A program made the position numbers and the translations under genes. Positions 1-9,969 of a stretch of DNA of 64,000 nucleotides are shown here, one piece after another. Location of the stretch: assembly GCA_026874595.1 (NCBI GenBank), contig CM049314.1:8918729-8982728 (forward strand), read 5' to 3'. Positions within the stretch are counted from its first letter, which is position 1. Each line of letters starts with the position of its first letter. The notes below the pieces were generated by a model that saw nothing but the letters and a program-made list of their open reading frames with translations, did no database searches and was not told the origin of the DNA. The stretch comes from Sipunculus nudus. Taxonomy: Eukaryota > Annelida > Sipuncula > Golfingiida > Sipunculidae.

Positions 1-839
1 TTCTAAAATTCATACCATCGGTCTATAAGAACTGCTTGAAGTCATGAGCTGATGTGTTAAAATGTACTCCTGAGTACACAGCTGAATTTATATCCCAGTC
101 CTTATGCAATAATAAATGGTAAAACATTGGTAACCAATCTGTATTTCATAACAAACTCTCTTCTCTAGACATACATTTTATGGGGTATTTAATGAAAATT
201 GATTGATTTTTTATATGTAGATGATTTTTGTCTTACTTTGACAACTTTACAAAAATTACAATTATAGTTAGTCAACTGTATAACTAGGAAACTATGTGAG
301 ATACTTTCTTATCAACATTTGGACAATAATATTATTTACAACAATATTGGGTATATCAAAAATGTATCATGTGATATTGAACAGTTATGATCAAAATTAA
401 TCTATAAGAAATGCATAGGCGACATAGGTAGTATCAGGAATAATAAAGTGGATGAATACTTGAATGTGCCTAATCAGGAAAACGAACGTTTCATAGCTAT
501 ATATTATATTTTACTGGACCGATACACCAGGGAATTCCAGAACAAAATCTTTATTATTATCTTTTATTATCTTTATTGTTAAATTTACAAGTCAATACCC
601 AGCTATTCAAACGGAATTTGATAGGGGTGACAGATGCAATTATTTCTTTTTATAAACGGAAAAATCATTCCACTTGTTTTGTCAATGTATGGTTAAAAAG
701 AATTTATAATTTAAAATACATGACTGGTTGAAAAAAGTTGAAATATATATGCCAGCATTTACATCAAATGCTATAATTTTTGGAGCATTGCCTGTTACTG
801 ACAACAATAATTTGATAAACACTATTATTGTACTGTATA

Positions 840-892
<53 letters not shown>

Positions 893-1518
893 GAAAAAGA
901 ATGCAAAAATGAAACAGATCTTTTCTCTAAGTTTAAGTCTTTTGTAATCTTTCTTCAAAAAAGAGGAATATATCATTCCGGAAAAGAAGGGCAATATATA
1001 ATTTCATTTAAAAAAAGTGGAATCAGTTAATGCCTCGGATCAGGTAATCAGAATAAAGGAGATCAATATTTTGATTACCAACTATGAATAATCTCTGATT
1101 TCTATAAATATCAGTTAACTGTGTATGCATTGGAATGTTATCTGTCATAATTTACATTTGTGTACGTCTACTTATCATCTTTTATGTTGTTATGAGGAAA
1201 TTCAAAGCAGATAGAATCTGGGATATCTATATATATTTCCTCATTTTGTAATTGTACGTAATTATTGTTTGTAATTCAATGGAAAGTGTTTTTATTGTTG
1301 TGATATGTATATATTCAATAAAGAATTGTTAAAAAAATCATAGACTCTCAGAAATTGAAATACTTTTGAATCAATATGCTAAGAGTAAACTCCGATAACA
1401 AGGTCCGTTTATTTAACACCTGAAGTGATATTGTTGTTAGTATGTGAGTCAAGCGTTATTGTTTTTATGGTCAATTAAGTTTGAAAAATAACTAATATAA
1501 GCAATGTTATATACACAG
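1..1518. other. Upstream stretch with no firm gene
   Basis: It contains a (TA)n array at 843-890 and AT-rich sequence. One weak 33-nt phase-1 candidate (1352-1384, IEILLNQYAK, donor gtaaac) could be another mini-exon of the gene that follows. Frames at 682-1030 are (TA)n artefacts. Confidence 0.5.
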
Positions 1519-1599
1519 AGGCTGGGATAGGCCATGGCACAAGTAACACTGAAACAAGATCTGTGACACCTGACATCATGCCCCAGTATTTCTCTAATG
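1519..1599 (+). CDS. Mini-exon 1 (81 nt, phase 1-1), paralogue of exon 3
   Basis: The acceptor is ...acacag and the donor is aatg|gtaagc. The reading frame gives 26 whole codons, from AGIGHGTSNTE to TPDIMPQYFSN, between split codons. The pattern G-T-x-N-x-x-x-R-S-x-T-P-x-I-x-x-x-x-F-S-N is shared with the 81-nt exon at 1893-1973, at the same length, the same phase and with the same donor, so the two arose by exon duplication. It may be preceded by further exons; the stretch 1-1518 shows only one weak candidate (1352-1384). The Tyr lies in the context PQYFSN. Confidence 0.6.
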
Positions 1600-4500
1600 G
1601 TAAGCAACATAATGCTAATATACACATTATGCATTCAAGTATGATACAATAAGATTAGTAAAGACATTTTACTCTACAGGTGATTGTGACGAATTCAGTT
1701 TGCAATATTTCCCTGATAGTACATGTTCTTGGTGGATTAAGCCTCGTAGGTTTCACTGATGGCCTATGTTGGCTTTTTTTTTTTTTTTTTTTACAAATTT
1801 TGAAGATTATATCAGTAACTGGATTTGTAAAGCAATCAAATTTATAGGATGATAAGCTTCATTTAATTCAGCTTCATTATCTATCTAAACAGATGTTGAC
1901 ATAGTCGATGGGACAAGGAACGCTGGAGCACGATCAATGACGCCTAATATTGCTCTCGACTCTTTCTCAAATGGTAAGCAATATATTACTAATGTATATG
2001 TAAAACCTTTATATATAAATGTATTGATAAATAGTAGCTCCCATAAGAAAGTTATTAATCTAGAACTTTGTCAAGAATGGAATCAATATCATAAAAATAA
2101 TGAACACTGTTTAAAAGGCTTGGTAAGTGTTCTTTCTGCCTGGACAGTCGAGGGGTAAACGCTCGGCTCTCTCCTCTGGATCCCCGGCCTGGCTATGAGA
2201 CTGAGTTGTAGTAGCCCGTACAATCCCGATGGTTTTCTCCGGGTTCTGTGGTTTGCTCCAATCCTGCACACTACCGAACGCCATCATCTTAGCCATGGAG
2301 AGTGCCTTGATTATTTATTATATCTATTTGTACAATCCATTTAAAATAAATAAGATTATATATATACTAGATATGTGGATTAATTTATTATTTCTTATTT
2401 TAATTTGTCTCAGAGCCACCTCTCTCCGATGAATTCGAAATAGTGACGCTACATGGTGAGCAATGTCTTTTTTATAAGAAATCCATGCATGCGATTATAT
2501 GAGTTAATCTCTTTTTGACAAATACTGTATTGTAACATCAGAATGATGATCATGAATTCTTTAACAGAATATTTAACAGAAACTGAATCACTCTTATATG
2601 CTGTACATAATTCTATGCGTTCAGGTAAGAACATAAATATTTTTTGTATTGTAAGGCATTTATAGTTTACACTAATATTTGGTGTTATGGTTGATTCTTT
2701 TTTTTACAAAACCTAACTTCTAACATGGAATGGTGATACTAATTCCTACGTTTTTGCAGCGTCTATTTGCATGTAGCCCCTTTATATACAAACATATTAT
2801 ATACATACTTATGTATGTATATAATAAATCCTTTATAATAATCCGTCTACTGTCACTCCCTTTCATTATACACAAAATAATTGCTATTTAAGCTTATTTT
2901 TTTCCTCTGTTTCAGACAACTGTACCTCTTGTTCATCGCAGGGCTTTGAATATTTGAGCCTCAACATAGAAGATGAAGGTAGATCATATAGTCAACTTTC
3001 CAAACCAAAAAGTACATATATCTGTGAAGTACTGCATGGTTTAGTACATTTTGTTTTTTTATCATCAAACGTATCACTACATGAGAAAGCAAAATCCAAA
3101 CCCAATAGGCATAGAAACCAAAGGCAGTATTCCACACTTTATCACTATACACACCTTTAATAGATGCCTCTTTATGTGACACTTTACATTCACTAAATCA
3201 AAATATTAGTATTCATTTGCCTACACCGAATATCATTTCACTGAATTTGTTTTGGAAGAACGAAACCTGAGCTTTCGTATTTCTTTCAGAACATACGTCC
3301 CTTTGCTCAACAGGTGCTTTGGAGTCTCCAAACCTTCAAGATGATGCAGGTATGTTGTGTCACCAAGAATAAAGTATGGTGACGGTGAAACTTGGATAAA
3401 TATAATTATTGCTGAATGGATGATTTGGAGCACTTATTTTGACACTGAAAATTTTATGACTATAGCCATATACATGGCCAAAGTCAAATAAATATAAAAC
3501 TGGCATTCCTATAAATTTGTACTGCTGTGATATAAAATAAATTTAAGATATATATTCAGGTTTCACTACCAAAGTGTATGAAGAATATATTGAGATAGGT
3601 ATTTTCAACTATTCTGTTTTTATAATGCACATGGTTGCGTAACTAACACATTATGTTATTTTTTTTAATCTATATAACTTTTTAACTAAATATTACTCAG
3701 CACATTTACATTAGAGACACCTTGGAAAGTCTGTTATCTTGACCAAGGAAAAAATAGTACTATTAAGGATAAAATAAATCATATCACTTTCAATAATCTA
3801 CAACAATAAATGTGGCTTTCCATATATACGTATGCAATACGTATGCCGTAGAAGCTGGGGACCGGACATATAATGTCCTCTTGGGGTGATTCTAGAGATG
3901 TGTGTTCGATATTTCAATATAGTGATAGAAAACGCATACCAATAGAAACGGAGTGCGAGGGTATTTGCTCTGGCAAATAATTTCACTGATCATATATGGA
4001 ATGCTAGCTAAAGTTGGCTTAAAGATTCTTTCACTTCCAGAAGGAAATCAGGTTGCATTTTGTGTTCATTTCTGCTTTTTCCGGCTCTTGCGTCTCTTAA
4101 AATATTAAGGGATTCATGATAACTATCCTATGAACATTTGCTATAGAGCAAAACTTGATCAAAGCAATTATTTTGACATTAAATATCGTACCAAGATGTC
4201 AGAACCATAGTTGTAAACAAAGTAAAAAAGTGAGGCTACAATGCAGTTCTTTTTTATGCTCACACTTGCTGAGCTCACCATGTATATTAAAGACCTTAAA
4301 TGTGGATACTAAGCATCCCAATATTTAAATCATAATAATTTATATTAACATTTCCTCAATACGATGAATCAAAACAGGAAACATTCTGCAAATCATATCA
4401 ATGTATCGTTTCAAACCGATTTTTGGGTAAACAGACTTAATTATCATTTTATACTGAAGGAGTGCATGGTCCTCAGGGACCAGTTGGACCTTTAGGACAC

Positions 4501-7500
4501 CCAGGACCTTCAGGAACCATAGGTTAATTAAGATATCATGAATATAAACTTTATATACATATCTGTATTCAGTTTCGCCCTTAAAACTACCTTGATGGTC
4601 TAGCTAGCATAATTTTGGCAAAGGAATTTCGACAAAATTATCGCACTTGAGATTCTTATACCTACGGAACCCATAAGAAGTGAATAAATAGGTTGCACTC
4701 TATTAATTACAAAGACCAAAGCTCAAGTAGTATGGTAGCTTTTCTTCATCACTGTCATTTAACAACCTTAGACTCTTCTTACTGTTTATAAACTCTAAGT
4801 TAATTGCCACTTCATTTTTAAGCCTGCAATTTGGCTTTTTTAATTTGTAGAATTAATATGATTTCTAGCTTACTCTGAATTCGTATAAATGAAAATGTAG
4901 CCCTGTACATCCTGCAAAGAAAGGTTTTTATAACGCCCTGTGATAGTAGTATAAGTTAATTGAACTACAAGCTTAAAGCAATCACGGCCGATCTGCCATT
5001 TTTTTTTATAATTATGATTTTATTTCAATAAAAAATATCCCATCTCCACACATTATAAAATGTGTCATACAATCCTACCAGAATTGCAGTCTGTAAAAAA
5101 AATAGGAAAAATATATCTGCTTATTCCAAAATATCTTTTTATTTAACAATGTCTCTGGAAAAATGCGTCCTGTGGCATTTCCATGTGGCATAAACACTTA
5201 AGTATCTTATGATTTACCATCGAGCTTTCCCTTCGCATTAAACGTATTCAAATAGAAAAAACTATCTAGTCTACAAATTTACAAATTATTTACATTTATT
5301 TAGTTAAAGACAGTCTGTCCCAATATGCTTTTACAAAATAAGTAATACCAGACATCGTTTGAATACAGGAGGAATGTATTCGAATACGAATACGAATACA
5401 GCAGGGGTACATGAATACGAATATAAATACTAAAAAACAGAAATGTATTCGAATACAAAAAAGAATACAAATGCAATGTATTCATGAATATCAATATGAA
5501 TACAATTTACTGAAACAAAAAGAAACTATCAAGTATCGTCCTTTTTTAATACAAGTTACTGCAATCATCATATATTCACATTTGCAAAATGTATTTAAGT
5601 CCAAAACTCAAACCATTCATGCAAGGGTTTGAGGAGATTCGATGTGGTTTTTCCAGTAGTTGAAATATGTGCCGCACAGTACTTGCATTTGCCTTTGTAG
5701 GATCCATTGGTACAATCTGGCAGGTCAAAATCAATAAATTGCTGACATATTGGCAGGTTATGCCATACTGATTACTGTTCTACAATATCTCTGACAGACA
5801 ACAAATCCCAGTGTGCATCAGAAACTGAAATGATGTCTCTGACACATCTGACCTGTCGGAGAATATAGGGGTAGGCAGGTAATGACGTGTATTAGCTCAC
5901 TTGAACTGCTTAAACTTAATTAATGACAGCCAGGGTTGGTCACAGTACCAGCCTTAACTGCTTGTATTGTTAATGCCTGAATACATCAGATAGGCTCAGA
6001 TGTTAGGGTGAATAGTAACCATACTTGAAGCTTCAGTAGGTACGTTCAAGAAGATGTGTTACTTGCAATGTTGTGTACACACATATGACAGAATGAACAC
6101 ATTATTATTATGTTAGTATGAATAAAGTAAAAAAATGTCAAAATATGTAAATTATATTGTTAGTGTGCATGTTTCAAGTGGGTCTAAAGCAGTCACTATT
6201 GAAATAATGGCACATTTTCCCAAATGGATTAAGGACAAAAGGGAAACAACATTAATGTGTACGGCATGTTTTCATGAAAAGTATTCATGAATGTGAATAC
6301 TTCTTCAATGTATTTGAATATGTATATAAATATCTTTGTACTTTTTACAAATGTATTCGAATACAAATAGGAATACTGAAAATACCTGTATATGAACACT
6401 GAATACAAATACCCCATGACTGCGTTATACTATGAATTACATAATAGTTTAAAATAAGATAAGGTAAAGTTTATCTAAAGAACATATCTATGAACATATT
6501 TTCCAGAATATATATATTAAATCTTTGTCCCTGTAAGAAACTTCAAAGTAAATATTGCTCGATAAAATTGTGCAAAATTGTCTAATCATGTAAAATAATA
6601 ATCATATAAAGATATAAAGTTTAACTTATCGTCCTCACTTTGTATTGATCTATAGATGTATCTAATTTAATATATTCTCTACCCTGCACCCATACGTATC
6701 TAATGGTGAAACAAATGTTAAATCTTAATTGTTGGGCCAAAAACATAAAAAGGTATGGTTCTCAGGCACTTTTTTTTAGAAATCAATGCGGGCAAGCGGT
6801 ATTTTATTTTTTACCTTTTTTGTATGTTTCGATAAAAATGTCATATGATCAGGGAAAAGCATGAGAATAACAATTTGTTTCTGCTAAACAGGTAAAAACA
6901 CTACATTACAAAGATAATCGTATTTAAATTGTATTATTTTATCTTCAAGTAAGATGAATACCAAAATACAAATGTTTGATGCGGGGGTTAAAATTGATGC
7001 GGGCGGTGCCTGAGAACCATACTTTTTAATTTGTTAGCCATACCCTCAATTTTGTGTGGGTAAACATTCTTGCATAATATCAGCTAAACCCTTCCATTTA
7101 TATTCATGACTATGAATGGTTTCATATTTATATGCTATACATCTTTCAAAATCTATAATTTACTTTTGTGCTGTCCTAAAAGTATAACTACAGCATTAAA
7201 ATAAAAGGTTTTAGAATGGTTTTCGTTCAAAATAATCCCTTCATTTAATTTCCTTCATATATATTTAGATAAAATACTAGTGAAGAATAAATGTATGTAC
7301 GTTTACCTTTCACATAACGAAAAGAACATCTTGCATCTTAAGTAATTTTCATATGAACAAGCTGAGTATTTAGAATAAGAGTTCTGCTTTTTATCTTATA
7401 CTGAAATATTCGCAATTGTGCTGAATTTGTTACCTTTCTAAGATTAGTGTAAGCTTGAAATACTATTTCATATATAATACAGAGCTTTCAATATTTAAAT

Positions 7501-7838
7501 ACTCACACTACTTCCCTATTGCTTTTTTCTGGGATTTAAAAAAAAAGTTTTGTAATAAGCTAACAGTTCACGTGCTTTGTGACTCTCTTCATGCTTAAAA
7601 GTCAATATTCGCTTGTAAAACACTGTCCCTGTCACTTTTTTTGCTAAAACAAACTTCCATTCCCCAGGTATAGCATATGTCAATCCTTGGTAAATCAGGA
7701 AGTTATGATTATCTCTTTATACATATTTTACTGTTTTTTAAAGGTGTGCTGCACGACGGACAGATAGACGAAAGCCAGAGATTACCATATCCAGTTCAGG
7801 TGGCAGACCAGAATCCTAGTCAATACTCTTTCAAATAA
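1519..7838 (+). CDS. 3' part of a gene built of phase-1 mini-exons (tyrosine-motif tail with a collagen-like cassette); family not recognised
   Basis: Umbrella entry for ten coding exons at 1519-1599, 1680-1718, 1893-1973, 2414-2455, 2568-2624, 2916-2978, 3290-3349, 3560-3598, 4460-4522 and terminal 7744-7838. Every internal exon is a multiple of three, starts with the last two bases of a codon and ends with the first base of one, so any exon can be skipped without breaking the frame. The joined product has about 185 residues, ends in TAA and has no signal peptide or membrane segment. It is rich in Ser, Thr, Asp and Glu, with Tyr motifs such as EYLSL, EEYIEI and LLYAVHN. Known invertebrate receptors (for example Draper/MEGF-type) have Tyr-motif tails, so I infer a cytoplasmic tail whose extracellular part lies upstream of the window. 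A secreted or matrix protein remains possible because of the Gly-X-Y exon. An AATAAA hexamer overlaps the stop codon (7834-7839). Confidence 0.6.
1680..1718 (+). CDS. Mini-exon 2 (39 nt, phase 1-1) with a weak donor
   Basis: The acceptor follows a pyrimidine run (cattttactctacag). The frame reads DCDEFSLQYFPD. The last 20 nt align with the end of exon 1 (QYFSN against QYFPD), including the splice position, which suggests a third, truncated paralogue of that exon type. The donor is GTACAT, poorer than its neighbours' GTAAGC, so the exon may be used rarely or be decaying. If the donor is skipped, the frame stays open through a Cys/Trp-containing segment and stops near 1759. Confidence 0.4.
1893..1973 (+). 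CDS. Mini-exon 3 (81 nt, phase 1-1), paralogue of exon 1
   Basis: The acceptor is ctatctaaacag and the donor is aatg|gtaagc. The frame runs from VDIVDGTRNAGARS to TPNIALDSFSN. It is the same length as exon 1 with many identical positions, but the Tyr of exon 1 is replaced by Ser (QYFSN against DSFSN). One duplicate thus keeps and the other lacks a potential phosphotyrosine site. An open frame beginning at 1937 runs through this exon into the intron and is not a separate gene. Confidence 0.6.
2120..2315 (-). other. GC-rich island with a 61-codon minus-strand frame inside the mini-exon gene
   Basis: This roughly 190-bp block is much richer in GC than the flanking introns. On the minus strand an ATG at 2296 opens 61 codons to a stop near 2111 (start MAKMMAFGSVQDWSK, later PEERAERLPLDCPGR), with balanced codon use. 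No family is recognised. It could be a fragment of a mobile element or retrocopy inserted in the intron, or a nested short gene. No promoter or splice evidence is seen. Confidence 0.25.
2414..2455 (+). CDS. Mini-exon 4 (42 nt, phase 1-1)
   Basis: There is a long T-rich tract before tctcag, and the donor is catg|gtgagc. The frame gives PPLSDEFEIVTLH. It is acidic and short, with a hydrophobic EFEIVTL stretch. It continues the phase-1 series and can be skipped without a frameshift. Confidence 0.55.
2568..2624 (+). CDS. Mini-exon 5 (57 nt, or 45 nt from a second acceptor), phase 1-1
   Basis: Two in-frame acceptors 12 nt apart (ttctttaacag at 2567 and atttaacag at 2579) give 57- or 45-nt versions ending at the same strong donor (tcag|gtaaga). 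The longer form reads YLTETESLLYAVHNSMRS. The LLYAVHN segment looks like a Tyr-based motif with Tyr preceded by hydrophobic residues. The tandem acceptor adds or removes four residues without changing the frame. Confidence 0.5.
2916..2978 (+). CDS. Mini-exon 6 (63 nt, phase 1-1), Tyr motif EYLSL
   Basis: It has an excellent acceptor (tttttttcctctgtttcag) and the donor gaag|gtagat. The frame reads NCTSCSSQ then GFEYLSLNIEDE. FEYLSL fits a Y-x-x-L signalling or sorting motif, and the following residues are acidic. The two Cys sit in a Ser/Thr-rich start (CTSC). Splice quality and an open frame of the right phase make this one of the safest exons here. Confidence 0.6.
3290..3349 (+). CDS. Mini-exon 7 (60 nt, phase 1-1)
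   Basis: The acceptor is cgtatttctttcag and the donor is gcag|gtatgt, both near consensus. The frame reads HTSLCSTGALESPNLQDDA. It has no Tyr. It is Ser/Thr-rich and ends acidic. Overlapping frames on the other strand are shadows. Confidence 0.6.
3560..3598 (+). CDS. Mini-exon 8 (39 nt, phase 1-1), EEYIEI motif
   Basis: The acceptor is tatatattcag and the donor is atag|gtattt. The frame reads FTTKVYEEYIEI. EEYIEI is a Y-x-x-I motif with acidic residues before the Tyr, the kind of context favoured by Src-family kinases in general. Interpretation as a phosphosite is inference. Confidence 0.5.
   Translation, partial: VSLPKCMKNILR
4460..4522 (+). CDS. Mini-exon 9 (63 nt, phase 1-1), collagen-like Gly-X-Y cassette
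   Basis: The frame gives seven consecutive Gly-X-Y triplets counting the split Gly codon, with Pro in many X positions (GPQGPVGPLG then HPGPSGTI). The acceptor is atactgaag and the donor is atag|gttaat, which is weak. Typical fibrillar collagen exons are 45 or 54 nt and phase 0, so this phase-1 63-nt cassette is not a standard collagen exon. It could be a short trimerising or proline-rich linker. It lies about 860 bp downstream of exon 8 and shares its phase. Confidence 0.55.
5360..5512. repeat. GAATAC / GTATTC low-complexity tract
   Basis: There are many copies of gaatac and its complement gtattc, including palindromic gtattcgaatac units. A related tract lies at 6278-6414. Open frames over it code repetitive NTNINTK-like peptides and are not genes. 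Confidence 0.7.
6278..6414. repeat. Second GAATAC / GTATTC tract
   Basis: It has the same hexamer family as 5360-5512, again with the palindromic gtattcgaatac unit. The two tracts are about 770 bp apart in one intron. Confidence 0.65.
6746..7028. mobile_element. MITE-like element with 23-24 bp terminal inverted repeats
   Basis: The left end TAAAAAGGTATGGTTCTCAG continues with gcac. The right end reads gtgcctgagaaccatacttttta, the reverse complement with one base gap. Inner copies of atgcggg lie near both ends (about 6785 and 6980-7001). Its length is about 283 bp with no coding potential. A TA target site, as for Tc1/mariner elements, is possible but not proven. It sits inside the last intron of the mini-exon gene. 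Confidence 0.7.
7744..7838 (+). CDS. Terminal exon of the mini-exon gene
   Basis: A T-rich tract precedes aaag, then the frame continues in phase 1: VLHDGQIDESQRLPYPVQ, then VADQNPSQYSFK and TAA. It holds two Tyr, one in SQYSFK at the C-terminus. AATAAA overlaps the stop codon, so either the 3' UTR is very short or another signal is used downstream. The phase fits all upstream exons. Confidence 0.5.
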
Positions 7839-7935
7839 AGTAATTTCTATCAAGGGGTTGTGTGGTATTGTCCTGAAAAGTCGCATGCACAGATAGACGC
7901 ATACATGTATGATCGCTTCTTATTTTGATTACTCT

Positions 7936-7978
<43 letters not shown>

Positions 7979-8820
7979 CAGAGAAAGAGGAGGAGACGTG
8001 ATTCACACGTGAGGAAACGGTGGAAAACCGTGATGATCCAAGATTATATAAAGGACTCCTGTTTTCAACCTGTAGAAACATGGTATTCTGGTAGGCATCC
8101 CGTTTTACATTTTTCCATTAGTTGCTCGTTATGTATAAACAATCTGAGAGCTCGAAATAATCTTGAATTTTGTTTTTTTTTTAGTTTCATGCCATTTAAG
8201 CCACCTATATGATGGTTATGTCACCTACGTGGTGTCCTATTGGTATCTTCAATCTCCTATATTAAATGAAACACCTAGGGGCTGTACCTCGAAATGTGTA
8301 CTTAATGAATAAGACTGAGTTTGCAAAAGTAATTTAAAAGCCTATTGAGTTAAATCAAATACATATACAGAAAATACCTCAACAAAGACACCATGTGTGT
8401 TACTTTGCGCTAAGATATACATGTACATGTATAGGCGAAATCTGTTCCACAATTTAAGATAAACAATATTGCTATAGGACACAATGTAGTAGGAATGGAT
8501 CATTTAGAATAATAGAGAATAATCATCATTTATTATAAAGTATGATACTTGTGAGTCAGTGATTTAATCTTATTAATGCAAAACAGTGACAACATTAAAA
8601 AGATCTCAATGACAGCATGACAAAACGATATTAGTCCCTACTAAATTGAAAAAGTTATTAGAAAACTAGTTGTTTGGGTTATTCTCGGTATTGTAAGCAT
8701 ACCAACAAAGTGTCCTACCATATATTTAAAGTGTATGTTTGTAACCAACCTCATTTCCAGGTCTGTATTAATAAAATAGTTTTTTTTTTCATAATGTCAC
8801 TAGAGAATATGAAGTCAATA
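7839..8820. other. Intergenic stretch after the mini-exon gene
   Basis: It contains a (GA)n microsatellite at 7938-7976 and otherwise AT-rich unique-looking sequence. No exon was found. A 95-codon frame at 7925 is an EREREGQ-type product of the (GA)n run. Confidence 0.5.
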
Positions 8821-9640
8821 GACAAGTGACCCATGGGTCATGACTATAAGCCGAATGACATGTTGACAATAAAACCTTGCACAGGCAGCCAATTAAGAAA
8901 ATTAAGGTGGCATTTTTGTTCACGTATATTAGTTAATCAAGACCAAAAAACACACCAAATTTGATGACAATCAATGCAGCCGTTCCTGAGGAAACTGGAA
9001 ATCTGTGTGTATTCTTCCTTTTCCTGGTGTGCTCAAACATGCCAAGTATAATATTGGTCACAGTGATGTTATTGCAGGTTTCTGAGGAGGACTTTTGAAG
9101 AAATCTCATGATGTCAAGTAAGAAGATTCTTGGTCCATAGGTTATGATTTGTGCCCTGCTTTTGTATCAAATTTTCAATTATTCTGGGGCGCGGGGGGGG
9201 GGGTATAAGCACCATAGCTCGGAGAAAATGGGTAAAGAACCCTAATTTCAGATTTCCAAGGAGAATTTTGAAAGGAAACTCCCAGGATGTGATGTAAGAA
9301 GATTCTAGGAACAATAGTAACCATTTGTGCCCTGTTTTCGGACGACCACATCTTTAAAAGTCTAAAAACAGGAAGTGTTCAAATTCGAAAAAAAAATCCA
9401 GGTGGCGCCACCAGTCTGCAGGAACTGATGAAACACTCAATGGTTAATATGCTTGCAAAGTATCATGTTGAACAATATGTTAGTTTTTCAGATACTTAAG
9501 CATTTGTATCAAATGGACCTCCCTGGATGTCAAGTTAGAAGATTCCCGGTTCAGCGGTAATGCTTTGTGCCTGGCTAACGGACAGACGGCCTGACGCCGG
9601 ACATAGCTGATATTAAAGATGTCACCTCAGTCATACATTC
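8821..9640. mobile_element. Degenerate element with about 150-bp tandem units (copy 1)
   Basis: It begins with acaagtgacccatgggtcat and ends near a taacggacagacgg tract. Inside are about three diverged units with the landmarks: dispersed aatttcag-tttccaagga, gtcaagttagaagattc and atttgtgccctg. The same landmarks build the array at 51.7-53.5 kb. It also contains a G run at 9190-9202. Frames over it are not genes. Confidence 0.65.
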
Positions 9641-9969
9641 TTCTTACATAGAACTAAGAAATCCGGAATGGAAAACGAACTTATCATTCCCGTCATTTCT
9701 CTTATATTTTCCACCAATCAAAGCGATAAGGTTTCTGGTGTAAGGTTATTCAAGACTAGTCCTTTGATGCCTTGAATCTAAGTTACGTAGACTTGTATAT
9801 TATAGTACATGTGTCATTACACGTGTATTCTTAATTAATGTCACAATAAGTTGACACAATACTACTGTACGTACACATTAGTACAATCATTGTTTTGCCC
9901 AGTAGGTTTTTTATTATTAAGACATTTCTCTAAATATATCCTATTACATAATCCTATTAGGTTCATTGG

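Larger units (their letters stand above)
4523..7743 (+). other. Long last intron of the mini-exon gene
   Basis: No convincing exon was found. It contains the GAATAC-rich tracts and a short inverted-repeat element listed separately. A strong acceptor near 7667 (ccattccccag) is followed by only seven codons before a stop, an alternative last exon at best. Confidence 0.5.

Noticed and set aside
682-1030. Open frames with IYIYIY runs on both strands (also at 34400-34588, 37822-38106, 49199-49533, 58265-58483)
   Set aside because: They are translations of (TA)n, (GT)n and (GA)n microsatellites, open only because the repeat has no stop in that frame.
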